Shown here: piece by piece, positions 35,403 to 45,263 of the stretch
Layout: every line of letters starts with the position of its first letter
Numbering within the stretch: position 1 is the stretch's first letter
Assembly (NCBI RefSeq): GCF_010550675.1
Contig: NZ_JAAGOA010000023.1
Span: forward strand, 8,335 to 72,334
Direction: 5' to 3'
Length of the DNA: 64,000 nt
Origin: Phytoactinopolyspora halotolerans
Lineage (GTDB): Bacteria; Actinomycetota; Actinomycetes; Jiangellales; Jiangellaceae
Position numbers and translations under genes: made by a program
The notes under the pieces: generated by a model
Told to the model about the DNA's origin: nothing
The model's input: only the letters and a program-made list of their open reading frames with translations
The model's database searches: none

Positions 35403-38400
35403 TTATAGCTGTGTGCGCAGGTTCTCGACGACGGTCAGCAGGTCGTCACGTACCTGCTCGTCGTCGACCTTCTCGGCCACCCGGACCACCCGGTCCAGCG
35501 CCTGTCCGGCCTCCTCCGCCTCGCCACGCTCGGCGAAGCGCTGTGCTGTCGCCAGGTGGTTGTGCAGCTGCCGGTAGTGCGGCCGTTCCAGCAGCCCGTC
35601 GTCGTAGTACTCCTCGACCAGCCGCAGCGCACCCTCGTAGGTGTCCGGCAACGCGTCGAGCTCCTGAATCCGGATGTTCCGGAAGTAGACGTCGTCCTGG
35701 CCGCCGTGGTTCTGGATCCCGATGTGACTCGGCGGGTTCATCCGGTCCGGGTCGGTGTCCGTGTAGTCGTTGATCTTCGCTCCGTTGAGGAAGACCTGGA
35801 TCCGGTCACCCTCGACGACGATCTCGAACTCGTTCCACTCCCCCGGTGGGTTGAGCGCCTCGTCCCGCGCGTCCAGATCGGCGGACTGGAAACCGTAGAT
35901 CGCGCCGGTGGTGCGGTCCGGCTCATCCGTGGCGTCGATCTGCACCTCGTGGCCTTCCTCGACCGCGACCCACGGGTCGTCACCCGGTTCGGGGAAGCCG
36001 ACGAACACGCCGGAGTTGTCGTCGCCCGGCATCATCCAGTCCAGCTTGAGCGAATACGACTCGAACGCCTCGTCGTACCAGAGCAGGCCCATTCCGCCGT
36101 ACGACAGCAGCCGGCAGTCGGTGTGGTGGAAGCCACCCGGCCCGGCCATCCGCCAGCTCTCCAGGCCTTCCGCCGTCCCATCGAACAGGCTGCGGTAGCC
36201 CTCCTCCGGCTCGGTCGGCTCGCACTCGGTGACCGGTGCGTCGTCGACGTGGAAGTAGTCGAACGACACCGGCTGACCCACACCGTTGAACGCCGCCAAG
36301 CCCACTCTGGGCTGGGGCATCTGGGAGAGCGAACGGGCACGGCCGAACTCGGTCCACTCCTCGCCGTCCGCCGACCAGGCCGCCGTGAGCACCGCGCCGT
36401 CGCTGGTCATCCGGACGTAGGCCTCGTCCGTGATCCCCTCCGGCAGCTCCCCGGAGCGGTCCACCTCGGGATCGAAGACCGCCTCGCCATCGACGTTCTG
36501 GCCGAACTCGAACCGCCACCCCAGGTCCGGGATGTTGATCAGGACCGCCTTGGCGAAATCGGCGTCGCCGGAGTGCACCAGGATGCCGGCCTGCTCGTAA
36601 TCCCCACCCGCCGGGATCTCCAGCTTGGTGGTCACCTCGAATCCGTCCTCCGGCGCGTCCTGCAGGACCAGGTTGGCGGCGCTGGTGTTGCCGCCGTACA
36701 TGTCCCCTTCCAGCGCGTCGATCGTCAGCGCGCCGTCGGCCACCCGGTAGTGGTCCGGGTCCGGACGCAGGATGGTCGGCCAGCGGCAGCGGTCCAGCTG
36801 GTCGCCGTCGAACTCGTCGTTCGGGTCGACGTCCGCGTCCGGGTCCTCACACGGCGGCGGTTCGGTGCTGAAGGTCATCGCATCGATGTCCATCAGCCCG
36901 CCGCCGTCGCCGCGGAACAGCAGGAACAGTTCGTGTGTCCCGCCCGGATCGGTGACCGGCACCGGTTCCACCTCGACGTAGTTGTCCGGGCTTCCGGTGT
37001 GCGGCACCGGAACGGTCGCCGCCAGCGGCCCGTCCGGAGCACCGGCACGCAGCTCGACCGTGCCGCCCGGTCCGCCTGCCGACACCCGCATCCCCACCGA
37101 CCGGACGCCGGTCAGGTTCCACGGCTCGAACGAGATCCAGTCTCCGTCGTCGATGTAACCCACGCGAGCGCCGCCTTCGGCACCGCCGTGATTGACGACT
37201 TGGACGCCGCTCTGGTCGGAGAAGTGCTCCGCCTGCCGGTGGCTCGGCTGCACCACGATCTCCGCCTCGCCGGTGACCGGTCCCGCGTCATCGCTCGGCG
37301 GCGTATCGGTGTACTCGGCATAGAGCAGACCGAAGATGTTGTCATCGGTGCCGTGCGAGGCATCGGTCCCGGTCGAGAGGGTCCCGGTACATCCGGTTAC
37401 GGTCTCCCCGCCGTGCGTGTGCTGGTCGTGGCCGAGCGCGAAGGTGACCTCGACGTCGGCGCAGTCGACCGGCATGCCGTCCGGGTCGGTGACCGCGACC
37501 TCGTACGCCACGTCGTCGCCGAAGGTGAAGACCTGGCCGTTCGCCGGCTCCACGAACTCGACCACAGGGGCGGTGTTGCCGACGACGATACGCACCGTCG
37601 CCACACCCTCGGATCCGGACTGGTCGGTGACCGTCAACCGGGCCGTGTACTCGCCGTTCTCGGTGTAGGTGTGTTCCGCGTCCGGTTCGGTCGAATCGGT
37701 CGTACCGTCCCCGTCGAAGTCCCAGGCGTAGGAGATGACGTCACCCGGGTCGGGGTCGTCCGAGCCGTCCGCGGTGAACTGGACGGTGAGCGGCGCCAGC
37801 CCGGAGGTCGGCTCGGCCGTCGCCTTCGCCACCGGGGATCGGACGCCCTTGACGTAGTCGATCCGGTACAGGGCCGAGTTCTCGTCGCCGTTGAAGAAGC
37901 CGGTGCCGTAATCCAGCACGTAGAGCGAACCCTCCGGACCGAACTCCAGATCCATCAGCTGGGTGTTCTCCATGAAGTCGGAGAACGGCCCTATCGCCAG
38001 CGGCGAGCCGTCGGCGTCCAGGCTGATGTTCTTGATCCAGCGCCGGCCGAACTCGTAGGCGAAGAACTGCCCGTCGTAGAACTCGGGGAACTTGGTCTCC
38101 GACTCCAGGTCGGGGTCGTATCGATAGACCGGTCCGGCCATCGGGGACTCGCTGCCGCTGCCGAACTCGGGTACCGAACCGCCGTCGTAGGCGATCCAGG
38201 CCGGCTCGGCCGGAGGCACGGTGTCCAGCCCGGTGTTGAGCACCGAGTCGTTCGCCGGACCGTTCGCACAGTCGAACTTCTCACCGACGGGATCGTCGGT
38301 GCCGTCGTTCGGGTCTTGCTCGCCGGTATGCGGGTTGATGCCGTAGTAGGCGGTGAACTCACGCTCGGCGTAGGTCTCCTCCGGTGTGTTCATGCCGGTG

Positions 38401-40055
38401 CAGTACGGCCAGCCGAAGTTGCCCGGTTCGGTGACCCGGTTGAACTCCACCTGACCTCCGGGGCCGTACTGATTCGGTCCGCCCGAGTCCGGGCCGTATT
38501 CGCCGACCCACACGTCTCCGGTCTGCTGATCGACGCTCATCCGGAACGGGTTACGGAAGCCCATCGCGTAGATCTCCGGACGGGTCAGCTCCGTTCCCTC
38601 GGCGAACAGGTTGCCCTCGGGAATCGAGTACGAGCCGTCGTCGTTCACCGTGATCCGCAGGATCTTGCCTCGCAGGTCGTTCGTGTTGCCCGACGTCCGC
38701 CGCGCATCGAACTGGGGCGCGCGGTCCTCGCGGTCGTCGATCGGCGAGTACCCGTTCGACTCGAACGGGTCGGTGTCGTCGCCGGTGACCAGGTACAGGT
38801 TGCCGTCGGCGTCGAAGTCGACGTCGCCGCCGTGGTGGCAGCAGTTGCCCCGGTCCTGCGGGACCTCCAGGATCACCTGCTCGGAGTCCAGGTCCAGCCG
38901 TCCGTCCACGAACTGGAAACGGGAGAGGTTGTTGTGCCCCTCGTACTCCTCCCAGACGCTCGGATCGAGGCTGCTGTGCTCGACCTCACCCGGCGGGGTG
39001 CCCAGCTGCGGCGAGTAGTAGAGGTACACCCACCCGTTCTCCGCGAAGTCCGGGTCGATCGCGATTCCCTGCATGCCGTCCTCGCGGAAGTCGTACACCG
39101 GGACCTGCGCGGCCAGCGTCGTCTCTCCCGCCTCGGCGGTGTAGAAGACCTGTCCGGAGCGGGCGGTGTGCAGCACGCCGCCATCCGGCAGCACCGCCAT
39201 CCCCATCGGCTCGCCCATCTCGTCGACGCCGCGGGCCAGGGTGACCTGGTCGAAGTTTTCGTGCACGGTGGCGCCGCAGTCGGCATCGGTGACCCCCGCG
39301 GCGGTTTCGATGCCGCCGAGGATGTGCTCCAGGAACTCCGGCTCGGCGAACGACTCCTCGGTGTGCCCCATCCCCGTATACCAGGCCCGGCCACCGTCAT
39401 AGTCATGACACCACGCGATCGGATGATCCGAGCCCATCGCGCCGCCACCGGCGTCGTACGACGACTCATCCAGCGACGCCAGCACGTGCACATCACCGCG
39501 GGGATTGGACTGGTAGTTGTACCACTCGTCGTACCGCTCCCACACCGGGTCCAGATGCGCCGTGGACGGGTGGACCGTATCCTCCACCTTCACCGTGGCA
39601 TCCTGATTCGCCGGGTGGCTGTCGAAATACGCACCCACCAACTCGCCATACCACGGCCAGTCATACTCGGTATCCGACGCCGAGTGAATACCGGCATACC
39701 CGCCACCGGACTGGATATACCGCTCGAACGCGCCCTGCTGCTCCTCGTTCAGCACATCCCCCGTGGTGGACAACCACACCACCACGTCATACTGCGCGAG
39801 ATTCTCATCCGTGAACGCCGACGCATCCTCCGTCGCCGTCACCTCGAAATCATGATCTACACCCAACTGCTCGATCGCGGCGACACCCTCCTCGATCGAG
39901 CCATGCCGAAAACCGGCCGTCTTCGAAAACACCAAGGCGGAATACCCACCATGACCTTCATGCGCGGCCGCTGGTGCCGCCGTCGCCGCCATGCCTAAGG
40001 GCACGGTCAGCACGGCGCACAGACCACCGGCCAGGAATCGCTTCGGTTGAGGCAC
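35403..40055 (-). CDS. Giant secreted ThuA / PQQ dehydrogenase / 3-keto-disaccharide hydrolase fusion
   Basis: About 1550 residues from the GTG at 40055, six bases after GAGGAG; a GTG one codon earlier is possible. Order: signal peptide 1-37; ThuA 39-260; GSDH propeller about 265-737 with CCHHGGD near 408; PKD 740-828; CBM6-like 938-1063; concanavalin-like fold 1072-1275; a 3-keto-disaccharide hydrolase (DUF1080) domain 1277-1468 with SLFDGTAEGLESWRMAGPGG, GDDNSGVFVGFPEPGDDP and EVQIDATDEPDRTTGAIYG; and a helical FIMAH-like tail to 1550. The last catalytic module closely resembles the stand-alone lipoprotein at 48360-49055. One polypeptide could thus oxidise a glycoside and cleave the keto product; this is inference. 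The ThuA DNA is the second copy of a 709-base repeat. Confidence 0.88.
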   Translation of the reverse strand: MPQPKRFLAGGLCAVLTVPLGMAATAAPAAAHEGHGGYSALVFSKTAGFRHGSIEEGVAAIEQLGVDHDFEVTATEDASAFTDENLAQYDVVVWLSTTGDVLNEEQQGAFERYIQSGGGYAGIHSASDTEYDWPWYGELVGAYFDSHPANQDATVKVEDTVHPSTAHLDPVWERYDEWYNYQSNPRGDVHVLASLDESSYDAGGGAMGSDHPIAWCHDYDGGRAWYTGMGHTEESFAEPEFLEHILGGIETAAGVTDADCGATVHENFDQVTLARGVDEMGEPMGMAVLPDGGVLHTARSGQVFYTAEAGETTLAAQVPVYDFREDGMQGIAIDPDFAENGWVYLYYSPQLGTPPGEVEHSSLDPSVWEEYEGHNNLSRFQFVDGRLDLDSEQVILEVPQDRGNCCHHGGDVDFDADGNLYLVTGDDTDPFESNGYSPIDDREDRAPQFDARRTSGNTNDLRGKILRITVNDDGSYSIPEGNLFAEGTELTRPEIYAMGFRNPFRMSVDQQTGDVWVGEYGPDSGGPNQYGPGGQVEFNRVTEPGNFGWPYCTGMNTPEETYAEREFTAYYGINPHTGEQDPNDGTDDPVGEKFDCANGPANDSVLNTGLDTVPPAEPAWIAYDGGSVPEFGSGSESPMAGPVYRYDPDLESETKFPEFYDGQFFAYEFGRRWIKNISLDADGSPLAIGPFSDFMENTQLMDLEFGPEGSLYVLDYGTGFFNGDENSALYRIDYVKGVRSPVAKATAEPTSGLAPLTVQFTADGSDDPDPGDVISYAWDFDGDGTTDSTEPDAEHTYTENGEYTARLTVTDQSGSEGVATVRIVVGNTAPVVEFVEPANGQVFTFGDDVAYEVAVTDPDGMPVDCADVEVTFALGHDQHTHGGETVTGCTGTLSTGTDASHGTDDNIFGLLYAEYTDTPPSDDAGPVTGEAEIVVQPSHRQAEHFSDQSGVQVVNHGGAEGGARVGYIDDGDWISFEPWNLTGVRSVGMRVSAGGPGGTVELRAGAPDGPLAATVPVPHTGSPDNYVEVEPVPVTDPGGTHELFLLFRGDGGGLMDIDAMTFSTEPPPCEDPDADVDPNDEFDGDQLDRCRWPTILRPDPDHYRVADGALTIDALEGDMYGGNTSAANLVLQDAPEDGFEVTTKLEIPAGGDYEQAGILVHSGDADFAKAVLINIPDLGWRFEFGQNVDGEAVFDPEVDRSGELPEGITDEAYVRMTSDGAVLTAAWSADGEEWTEFGRARSLSQMPQPRVGLAAFNGVGQPVSFDYFHVDDAPVTECEPTEPEEGYRSLFDGTAEGLESWRMAGPGGFHHTDCRLLSYGGMGLLWYDEAFESYSLKLDWMMPGDDNSGVFVGFPEPGDDPWVAVEEGHEVQIDATDEPDRTTGAIYGFQSADLDARDEALNPPGEWNEFEIVVEGDRIQVFLNGAKINDYTDTDPDRMNPPSHIGIQNHGGQDDVYFRNIRIQELDALPDTYEGALRLVEEYYDDGLLERPHYRQLHNHLATAQRFAERGEAEEAGQALDRVVRVAEKVDDEQVRDDLLTVVENLRTQL
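39287..39995. repeat. 709-base direct repeat, copy 2 (ThuA cassette)
   Basis: Second copy of the block at 34539-35247, same orientation. Two mismatches at 39285-39286 and one at 39996 bound the match. Proteins on either side of the block differ between the two genes. Confidence 0.85.
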
Positions 40056-40216
40056 CACTGTCTCCTCTGGCGATCGGAAGCTTGCGGACATGCTCCATCT
40101 CCGGGATAGGCCCGGATCCTCGGCCCTGGTTGATCCGTCGTCGTACTGGTCGCCCCCGTTGCGCCACGCTCAGTACGTCCGCTTCCCTTCGTGGCCTGAA
40201 GGTGTGGTTGTGGCGG

Positions 40217-41413
40217 TCAGTTCCCCACTGTGGTCCAGGCGCTGTCCTTCGCCGCGCTCTGCTCGACCGCGGCCAGCACCCGCTGCACCCGCAATCCGTC
40301 GACGAACGACGGTTCCGGGTCGTCTCCTCCGGCGATCGCCTTGATCAGATCGACCGCCTGGTGGGTGAAACCGTGCTCGTAACCCAGCAGATGCCCAGGC
40401 GGCCACCACGCGGCCAGGTACGGATGGTCGGGTTCGGTGACCAGGATGCGACGGAAGCCCTCCATCGCCGCGGCACCGGTTCCGTCGTAGAAGTGCAGGG
40501 TGTTCATCTCTTCGAAGTCGAACGCGAGGGCTCCGGCCGAGCCGTTGATCTCGATCCGTATCGCGTTCTTGCGCCCGGTGGCATACCGGGTGGCCTCGAA
40601 TATCGCCAGCGCTCCACCGCTGAAGCGGCTGAGGAACAGCGCCGCATCGTCCACACTCACCTCGCCGGTCGGCAGGTCGTCGCCGGACGCGTGACCGCCG
40701 AGCTTGCTCGCCCCGCCGGCATCGGCGATCGGGCGACGGTCGATGAACGTCTCGGTCATCGCGCTGACCCCGACGATCGACTCACCGGTGATGAACTGCG
40801 TCAGGTCGATGATGTGCGCGCCGATGTCGCCCAGGGCGCCGGAGCCCGCGCGGTCGCGCTCCAGCCGCCACGACATCGGGGCGGCTGGGTCGACCAGCCA
40901 ATCCTGCAGGTACTGCGCCCGCACATGCCGGATCTCGCCGATGCGCCCGTCCGCCACCATCGTGCGCGCCAGCGCGATCGCCGGCACCCTACGATACGTG
41001 AATCCCACCATCGACCTGGCCCCGCGGGCGCGGGCTGCCTCCGCGGCCTGCGCCATCGCCTCCGCCTCCGGCACCGAGTTGGCTAAGGGTTTCTCGCACA
41101 GCACGTGTTTGCCCGCACGCAGCGCCGCCGTCGCGATCTCGGCATGGGTATCACCGGGTGTGCACACGTCGACCAGGTCCACGTCGTCCCGTTCGACCAG
41201 CGCACGCCAGTCCGTCTCCACGTCATGCCAGCCGAACTTCTCGGCCGTGTCGCGTGCCGCGTCGGCGTTCCGCCCGGCGACGACGGCCAGCCGCGGCACC
41301 GCCGGCAGATCGAAGAAGCTGGCCGCATTCCGCGATGCGTGCGAGTGGGCGATGCCCATGAACGCGTATCCCACCATGCCGATCCCGAGCGTCGGCGTGC
41401 TGTCATCAGTCAT
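40217..41413 (-). CDS. Gfo/Idh/MocA-family sugar oxidoreductase
   Basis: A 398-residue NAD(P)-dependent dehydrogenase. GIGMVGYAFMGIAHSHA is the Rossmann loop, HVLCEKPLANS holds the catalytic-motif Lys, and GDIGAHIIDL the conserved His region. Family members oxidise or reduce sugar hydroxyls; ThuB, which works with ThuA in trehalose use by rhizobia, belongs here. No signal peptide is present, so it acts in the cytoplasm. It lies downstream of the second ABC operon, after the hairpin at 41481-41526, and upstream of the fusion dehydrogenase gene. A 3-keto-sugar role is inferred from neighbours. Confidence 0.87.
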   Translation of the reverse strand: MTDDSTPTLGIGMVGYAFMGIAHSHASRNAASFFDLPAVPRLAVVAGRNADAARDTAEKFGWHDVETDWRALVERDDVDLVDVCTPGDTHAEIATAALRAGKHVLCEKPLANSVPEAEAMAQAAEAARARGARSMVGFTYRRVPAIALARTMVADGRIGEIRHVRAQYLQDWLVDPAAPMSWRLERDRAGSGALGDIGAHIIDLTQFITGESIVGVSAMTETFIDRRPIADAGGASKLGGHASGDDLPTGEVSVDDAALFLSRFSGGALAIFEATRYATGRKNAIRIEINGSAGALAFDFEEMNTLHFYDGTGAAAMEGFRRILVTEPDHPYLAAWWPPGHLLGYEHGFTHQAVDLIKAIAGGDDPEPSFVDGLRVQRVLAAVEQSAAKDSAWTTVGN

Positions 41414-41480
41414 CGAGGATCCCTAGTGTTCGACGTCAGGTTGCCGGTGTCGCCTCTGGCCACCGACCCCGTTCGATACC

Positions 41481-41526
41481 GGTGCGCCGGTGCCCGCCTT
41501 CCCCGGTGCGTAGGCACCGGCGCACC
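41481..41526. terminator. Hairpin after the second binding-protein gene
   Basis: GGTGCGCCGGTGCC (41481-41494) pairs perfectly over 14 bases with 41513-41526; the loop is 18 bases. It sits seven bases past the stop at 41533. It may end the ABC operon, or lower expression of the oxidoreductase relative to the binding protein. Confidence 0.75.
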
Positions 41527-41532
41527 ACCGCA

Positions 41533-42621
41533 TCAGGAGTCGAAGCAGCCCTCTCGGTGCTCGTCGACGTTGTCCGCGGTCACCACCGGGGCGTCGAGCA
41601 CGATGCGCCGCGGCACCGCCACCTGCACCAGGTCGGACATCCCCTTGCCCTGCGCGATCAGCCGGGCCAGCCGGATGCCGTCCGCCGCCTGCGTCGGCGG
41701 GTAGAGCACCGTCGCCTCCATCTCGCCGTTCTCGATCCAGTCCATCGCGTTGCAGGATCCGGCGCCGCCGATGAAGAAGAACTCGTCCCGGCCGGCGTTC
41801 TCGAACGCCGCCTTGACGCCGACGCCCTGGTCGTCGTCGTGGTTCCAGATGATGTCGATCTCGGGTGCGGCCTGCAGCAGGTTCGAGGCCTCCGCCTCAC
41901 CGCTCTCCACCGTGAACTCGGCCGCCACTCGGTTGTCGACCTCCTGGCCACAGTTGGACAGCGCCTCGGCGAAGCCCTCCGAGCGGTCCTGGGTCAGTGG
42001 CAGCGAGTCGATGCCGGCGATCTCGGCGATCACCGGGTCGGAGATGTTGTTCTCCTCGATCAGCTGGCACGCGTACGTGCCGGCGGAGACGCCCATGCCG
42101 TAGTTGTCGCCGAGGATCGTGGTCCGCGCCGCGAACGGGCTGGAGAACTCCCGGTCGACGTTGACCACGGGGATGCCGGCGTCCATCGCCCGCTGGGCGA
42201 CATCGGTCAGCGAGGCACCGTCGGTCGGCAGCAGCACGATCGCGTCGACGCCCTCGTTGATGAACGTCTCCACCTGCTGAATCTGCAGGCCTGGGTCGTT
42301 CGTGCCCTCCGTCGCGCGCAGATCGATGTCGTCGTACTTCTCGGCTTCCTCCAGCGCCGAGCTGTTGATCGCGGCGAGCCAGCCGTGGTCGGCCTCGGGA
42401 CCCGAGAATCCGATGGTCACGGTCTCGCCGGTCTCGTCGTTAGAACTTCCGCCGGAGTTCTCGTCGCTGGCAGGCGCGGCCTCGCCGTCGCCCTCGTTGT
42501 CCTCCTCATCCGGCTCGTTGCTGGTACAGCCGACGACGAGGACACCGGCCAGCGCGAGCGCGCCGGCCGTGGACAGCAGCCGCCGGGCCGATCGGGGCAG
42601 GTGAATCGTGGAGCGGGACAT
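41533..42621 (-). CDS. Sugar ABC importer substrate-binding lipoprotein, second system
   Basis: A 362-residue ribose-type binding protein. The N-terminal hydrophobic stretch ends in the lipobox VLVVGC near residue 32, followed by an acidic Ser/Glu/Asp linker. The two-lobed domain begins TVTIGFSGPEADHGWLAA; QQVETFINEGVDAIVLLPTDG and VVNVDREFSSPFAAR are typical. It lies 57 bases after the permease gene and is the last gene before a strong hairpin. It should capture a sugar at the outer membrane-side surface for the permease/ATPase pair at 42679-45263. Confidence 0.9.
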   Translation of the reverse strand: MSRSTIHLPRSARRLLSTAGALALAGVLVVGCTSNEPDEEDNEGDGEAAPASDENSGGSSNDETGETVTIGFSGPEADHGWLAAINSSALEEAEKYDDIDLRATEGTNDPGLQIQQVETFINEGVDAIVLLPTDGASLTDVAQRAMDAGIPVVNVDREFSSPFAARTTILGDNYGMGVSAGTYACQLIEENNISDPVIAEIAGIDSLPLTQDRSEGFAEALSNCGQEVDNRVAAEFTVESGEAEASNLLQAAPEIDIIWNHDDDQGVGVKAAFENAGRDEFFFIGGAGSCNAMDWIENGEMEATVLYPPTQAADGIRLARLIAQGKGMSDLVQVAVPRRIVLDAPVVTADNVDEHREGCFDS

Positions 42622-42678
42622 CGATGTCTCCTTCGCTTTGGGTGTGTGGACGGTGCTACGTCGATCCCGGGTGGCGCG

Positions 42679-43761
42679 CTAGGTGCCCCTGTTCCGCGCC
42701 GCCACGCGCTGCTGGAGCAGGACCGCGGCGACGATGATCGCGCCCTTGGCCACGGCCTGCGTGGACGTGTCGAGGTTGTTGAGGGTGAAGATGTTGGTAA
42801 GTGTGGCCAGGATCAACCCGCCGAACACCGTGCCGACGATCGTCCCGCGCCCGCCGGAGAGCAGCGTCCCCCCGATCACCACGGCCGCGATCGCGTCCAG
42901 CTCCCAAAGCTGGCCGTGGGTGGAGCTACCCGTGGTGGTCCGGGCCACCAGCATCAGCGCCGCGATCCCGCAAGCCACACCGACCAGCACGAACACCAGC
43001 ATGGTGTGCCGCTGCACCTTGATGCCCGCCAGCCGGGCCGCCTCCGCGTTTCCGCCGACAGCGAGCGTGCGCCGGCCGAACGTGGTGCGGTTGAGCAGGA
43101 CCCATCCGCCAGCTGCCACCAGGGCGAAGATGATCACCAGTACCGGCAGTCCGAACACCTCGCCGCCGAAGAAGTCGAGGAAGCCGCGGACCTCGACGAT
43201 CTGCGTGCGCCGCTCCGAGATGATCTCGGCCAGCCCGCGCGCGGCGACGAGCATGGCCAGCGTCGCAATGAATGAGGCCATTCGCCCGTACGCGACAAGG
43301 ATGCCGTTGATCAGGCCGCAGACTGCCCCCACCGCCAGCGCGGTGAACACCATGGTGATCCAGTGAAAGTCCTCGGCCGCTCGCTGGGATGCCAGGGTGG
43401 TCGCCCAGACCGAGGCCAGCGCCAGGATGGCACCGACCGACAGGTCGATGTGTCCGGCCGCGATCACGAACGTCATGCCGATGGTGACCACGCCGAGCGC
43501 CGACGCGTACCGCAGGATGGTCAGCGTGTTGTCCACCGTCGGGAACCGGTCCGGCGCGGTGGCCATGCCGATGACGAAGATGATGAGCAGCGCGACGACC
43601 AAGCCGAGATTCCGCCCGACCGAGCCGGACATCAGCCGGGAGAAGGTCGACTGAGCAGTCTCAGGCCTGCCGGCCGCAGCCTCGACGCGCTGATGCTCGT
43701 CCTCACTCGGAGCCGTGCGTGGAACGGATGGACCGCTCGCCGGCGTGGTCTTCTCGGTCAC
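42679..43761 (-). CDS. Sugar ABC importer permease, second system
   Basis: A 360-residue RbsC-type permease. A charged N-terminal tail of about 50 residues precedes the first membrane segment (LGLVVALLIIFVIGMA). GMTFVIAAGHIDLSVGAILA and AVVIGGTLLSGGRGTIVG are family signatures. The start is a GTG overlapping the ATPase stop as GTGA (43758-43761). Only one permease gene is present, so the channel is probably a homodimer. Confidence 0.9.
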   Translation of the reverse strand: MTEKTTPASGPSVPRTAPSEDEHQRVEAAAGRPETAQSTFSRLMSGSVGRNLGLVVALLIIFVIGMATAPDRFPTVDNTLTILRYASALGVVTIGMTFVIAAGHIDLSVGAILALASVWATTLASQRAAEDFHWITMVFTALAVGAVCGLINGILVAYGRMASFIATLAMLVAARGLAEIISERRTQIVEVRGFLDFFGGEVFGLPVLVIIFALVAAGGWVLLNRTTFGRRTLAVGGNAEAARLAGIKVQRHTMLVFVLVGVACGIAALMLVARTTTGSSTHGQLWELDAIAAVVIGGTLLSGGRGTIVGTVFGGLILATLTNIFTLNNLDTSTQAVAKGAIIVAAVLLQQRVAARNRGT

Positions 43762-45263
43762 GTGACGCTCCCTTCCATCACCAGGCCCAGCACCTGGTGC
43801 TCATCGATCTCGTCAGCGGGTCCGGTGTGTACGACGCGGCCGTCGGAGATCACCAGGACCTGGTCGGCCAACCCGAGAACCTCCGGAATCTCGCTGCTCA
43901 CCAGGAGGATCGCGACGCCTTGTGCGGCCAGATCGCGGATCAGCGAATACAGCTCAGAGCGGGCGCCCACATCGACGCCTCGCGTCGGTTCATCCAGCAA
44001 CAGCACGTCGCAGCCCTTGAGCAGCCACCGCCCGAGCACCACCTTCTGCTGGTTACCGCCGGAGAGCGTCCGTACCTCGCGGGATGGGTCGGCCGGCCGG
44101 ACATCGAGCTTCTGCACCTGCTCCGTCGCGGCGGCACGCTCCACCGATCGGTTGATGAACGACGACGAGGCGAAGCGGGAGAGCGAAGGCAGGCTGATGT
44201 TGCGCACCACCGACTCATGCATCAGCAGGGCTTGGCTCTTGCGTTCCTCCGGGCACAGCCCGACGCCGGCGGCGACAGCCGACCGGACCGAACCGGGCCG
44301 CAGCCGTCGACCATGTACGGTGACCGCGCCGGAGGTGGACTTGCGCGCGCCGTAGATGGTCTCGATGATCTCGGACCGGCCAGAGCCCACCAGCCCGGCG
44401 AGGCCGACGATCTCTCCCGGGGCCACGTCGAAGGTGACATCCGCGAACTCGCCGTCCCGGCTCAGATTGCGGACCGACAGCACCGGCTCCGCCCGTGCGT
44501 CGTGGGTGCCCCGGTCCGGAAAGGCGTACTCGATCGATCGTCCGGTCATCAGCCGGATCACCTCGGACGTCGGGGTCTCACGGGCCGGCAGCCCGGTGGC
44601 GACGGTGCGACCGTCCTTGAGCACCGTGACCCGGTCGCCCACCTCCCGGATCTCCTCAAGCCGGTGCGAGATGTAGACGACCGCGACGCCGTCCCTGGTG
44701 AGATCACGGATCACACCGAACAGCCGGTTAACCTCCTCCTGGTCGAGCACGGCCGACGGTTCGTCCATGACGATCAGCTGCACGTCGTGGGAGAGAGCGC
44801 GCGCCATGCTGACGATCTGCTTGCCCGCGGCGGGGAGCCGGCCGACCTCGGTCCGCGGCGAGATCTCCGGATGTCCGAGCCGTTCCAGCAGCCGCTGAGC
44901 CGCCCGGTCGGTCTGCGCACGGTGGGTGAACCCGGCGCTGGCCAACTCGTGGCCCAGATAGATGTTCTCGGCGACGGTGAGCCCGTCCACCAGGTCCAGC
45001 TCCTGGTAGATGGTGGCGATCCCCAGCCGCATCGCGGACATCGGGTCGGTGATGCGCACGTGCGAGCCGCGCCAGGAGATGGTTCCGTCGTCCGGGTGGT
45101 GCGCCCCGGCGAGCACCTTGATCAAGGTCGACTTGCCCGCACCGTTCTGCCCCAGCAGACAATGCACCTCGCCGGGCGACACGTCCAGGTCCACGCCGTC
45201 GAGGGCGCGGACGCCAGGAAAGGTCTTGACTATGCCATGCATCCGCAGCAAGGGTTCCGTCAC
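43758..45263 (-). CDS. Sugar ABC importer ATPase, second system (RbsA-type)
   Basis: A 501-residue double-cassette ATPase starting at a GTG (45263) that overlaps the ROK stop as GTGA. Domain one carries Walker A GQNGAGKST and Walker B LIVMDEPSAVLD. Domain two carries GLVGSGRSEI, signature LSGGNQQKVVLGRWL and DVLLLDEPTRGVDVGAR. It is encoded directly after the ROK regulator, so regulator and transporter are probably one transcript and self-regulated. Confidence 0.9.
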   Translation of the reverse strand: MTEPLLRMHGIVKTFPGVRALDGVDLDVSPGEVHCLLGQNGAGKSTLIKVLAGAHHPDDGTISWRGSHVRITDPMSAMRLGIATIYQELDLVDGLTVAENIYLGHELASAGFTHRAQTDRAAQRLLERLGHPEISPRTEVGRLPAAGKQIVSMARALSHDVQLIVMDEPSAVLDQEEVNRLFGVIRDLTRDGVAVVYISHRLEEIREVGDRVTVLKDGRTVATGLPARETPTSEVIRLMTGRSIEYAFPDRGTHDARAEPVLSVRNLSRDGEFADVTFDVAPGEIVGLAGLVGSGRSEIIETIYGARKSTSGAVTVHGRRLRPGSVRSAVAAGVGLCPEERKSQALLMHESVVRNISLPSLSRFASSSFINRSVERAAATEQVQKLDVRPADPSREVRTLSGGNQQKVVLGRWLLKGCDVLLLDEPTRGVDVGARSELYSLIRDLAAQGVAILLVSSEIPEVLGLADQVLVISDGRVVHTGPADEIDEHQVLGLVMEGSVT

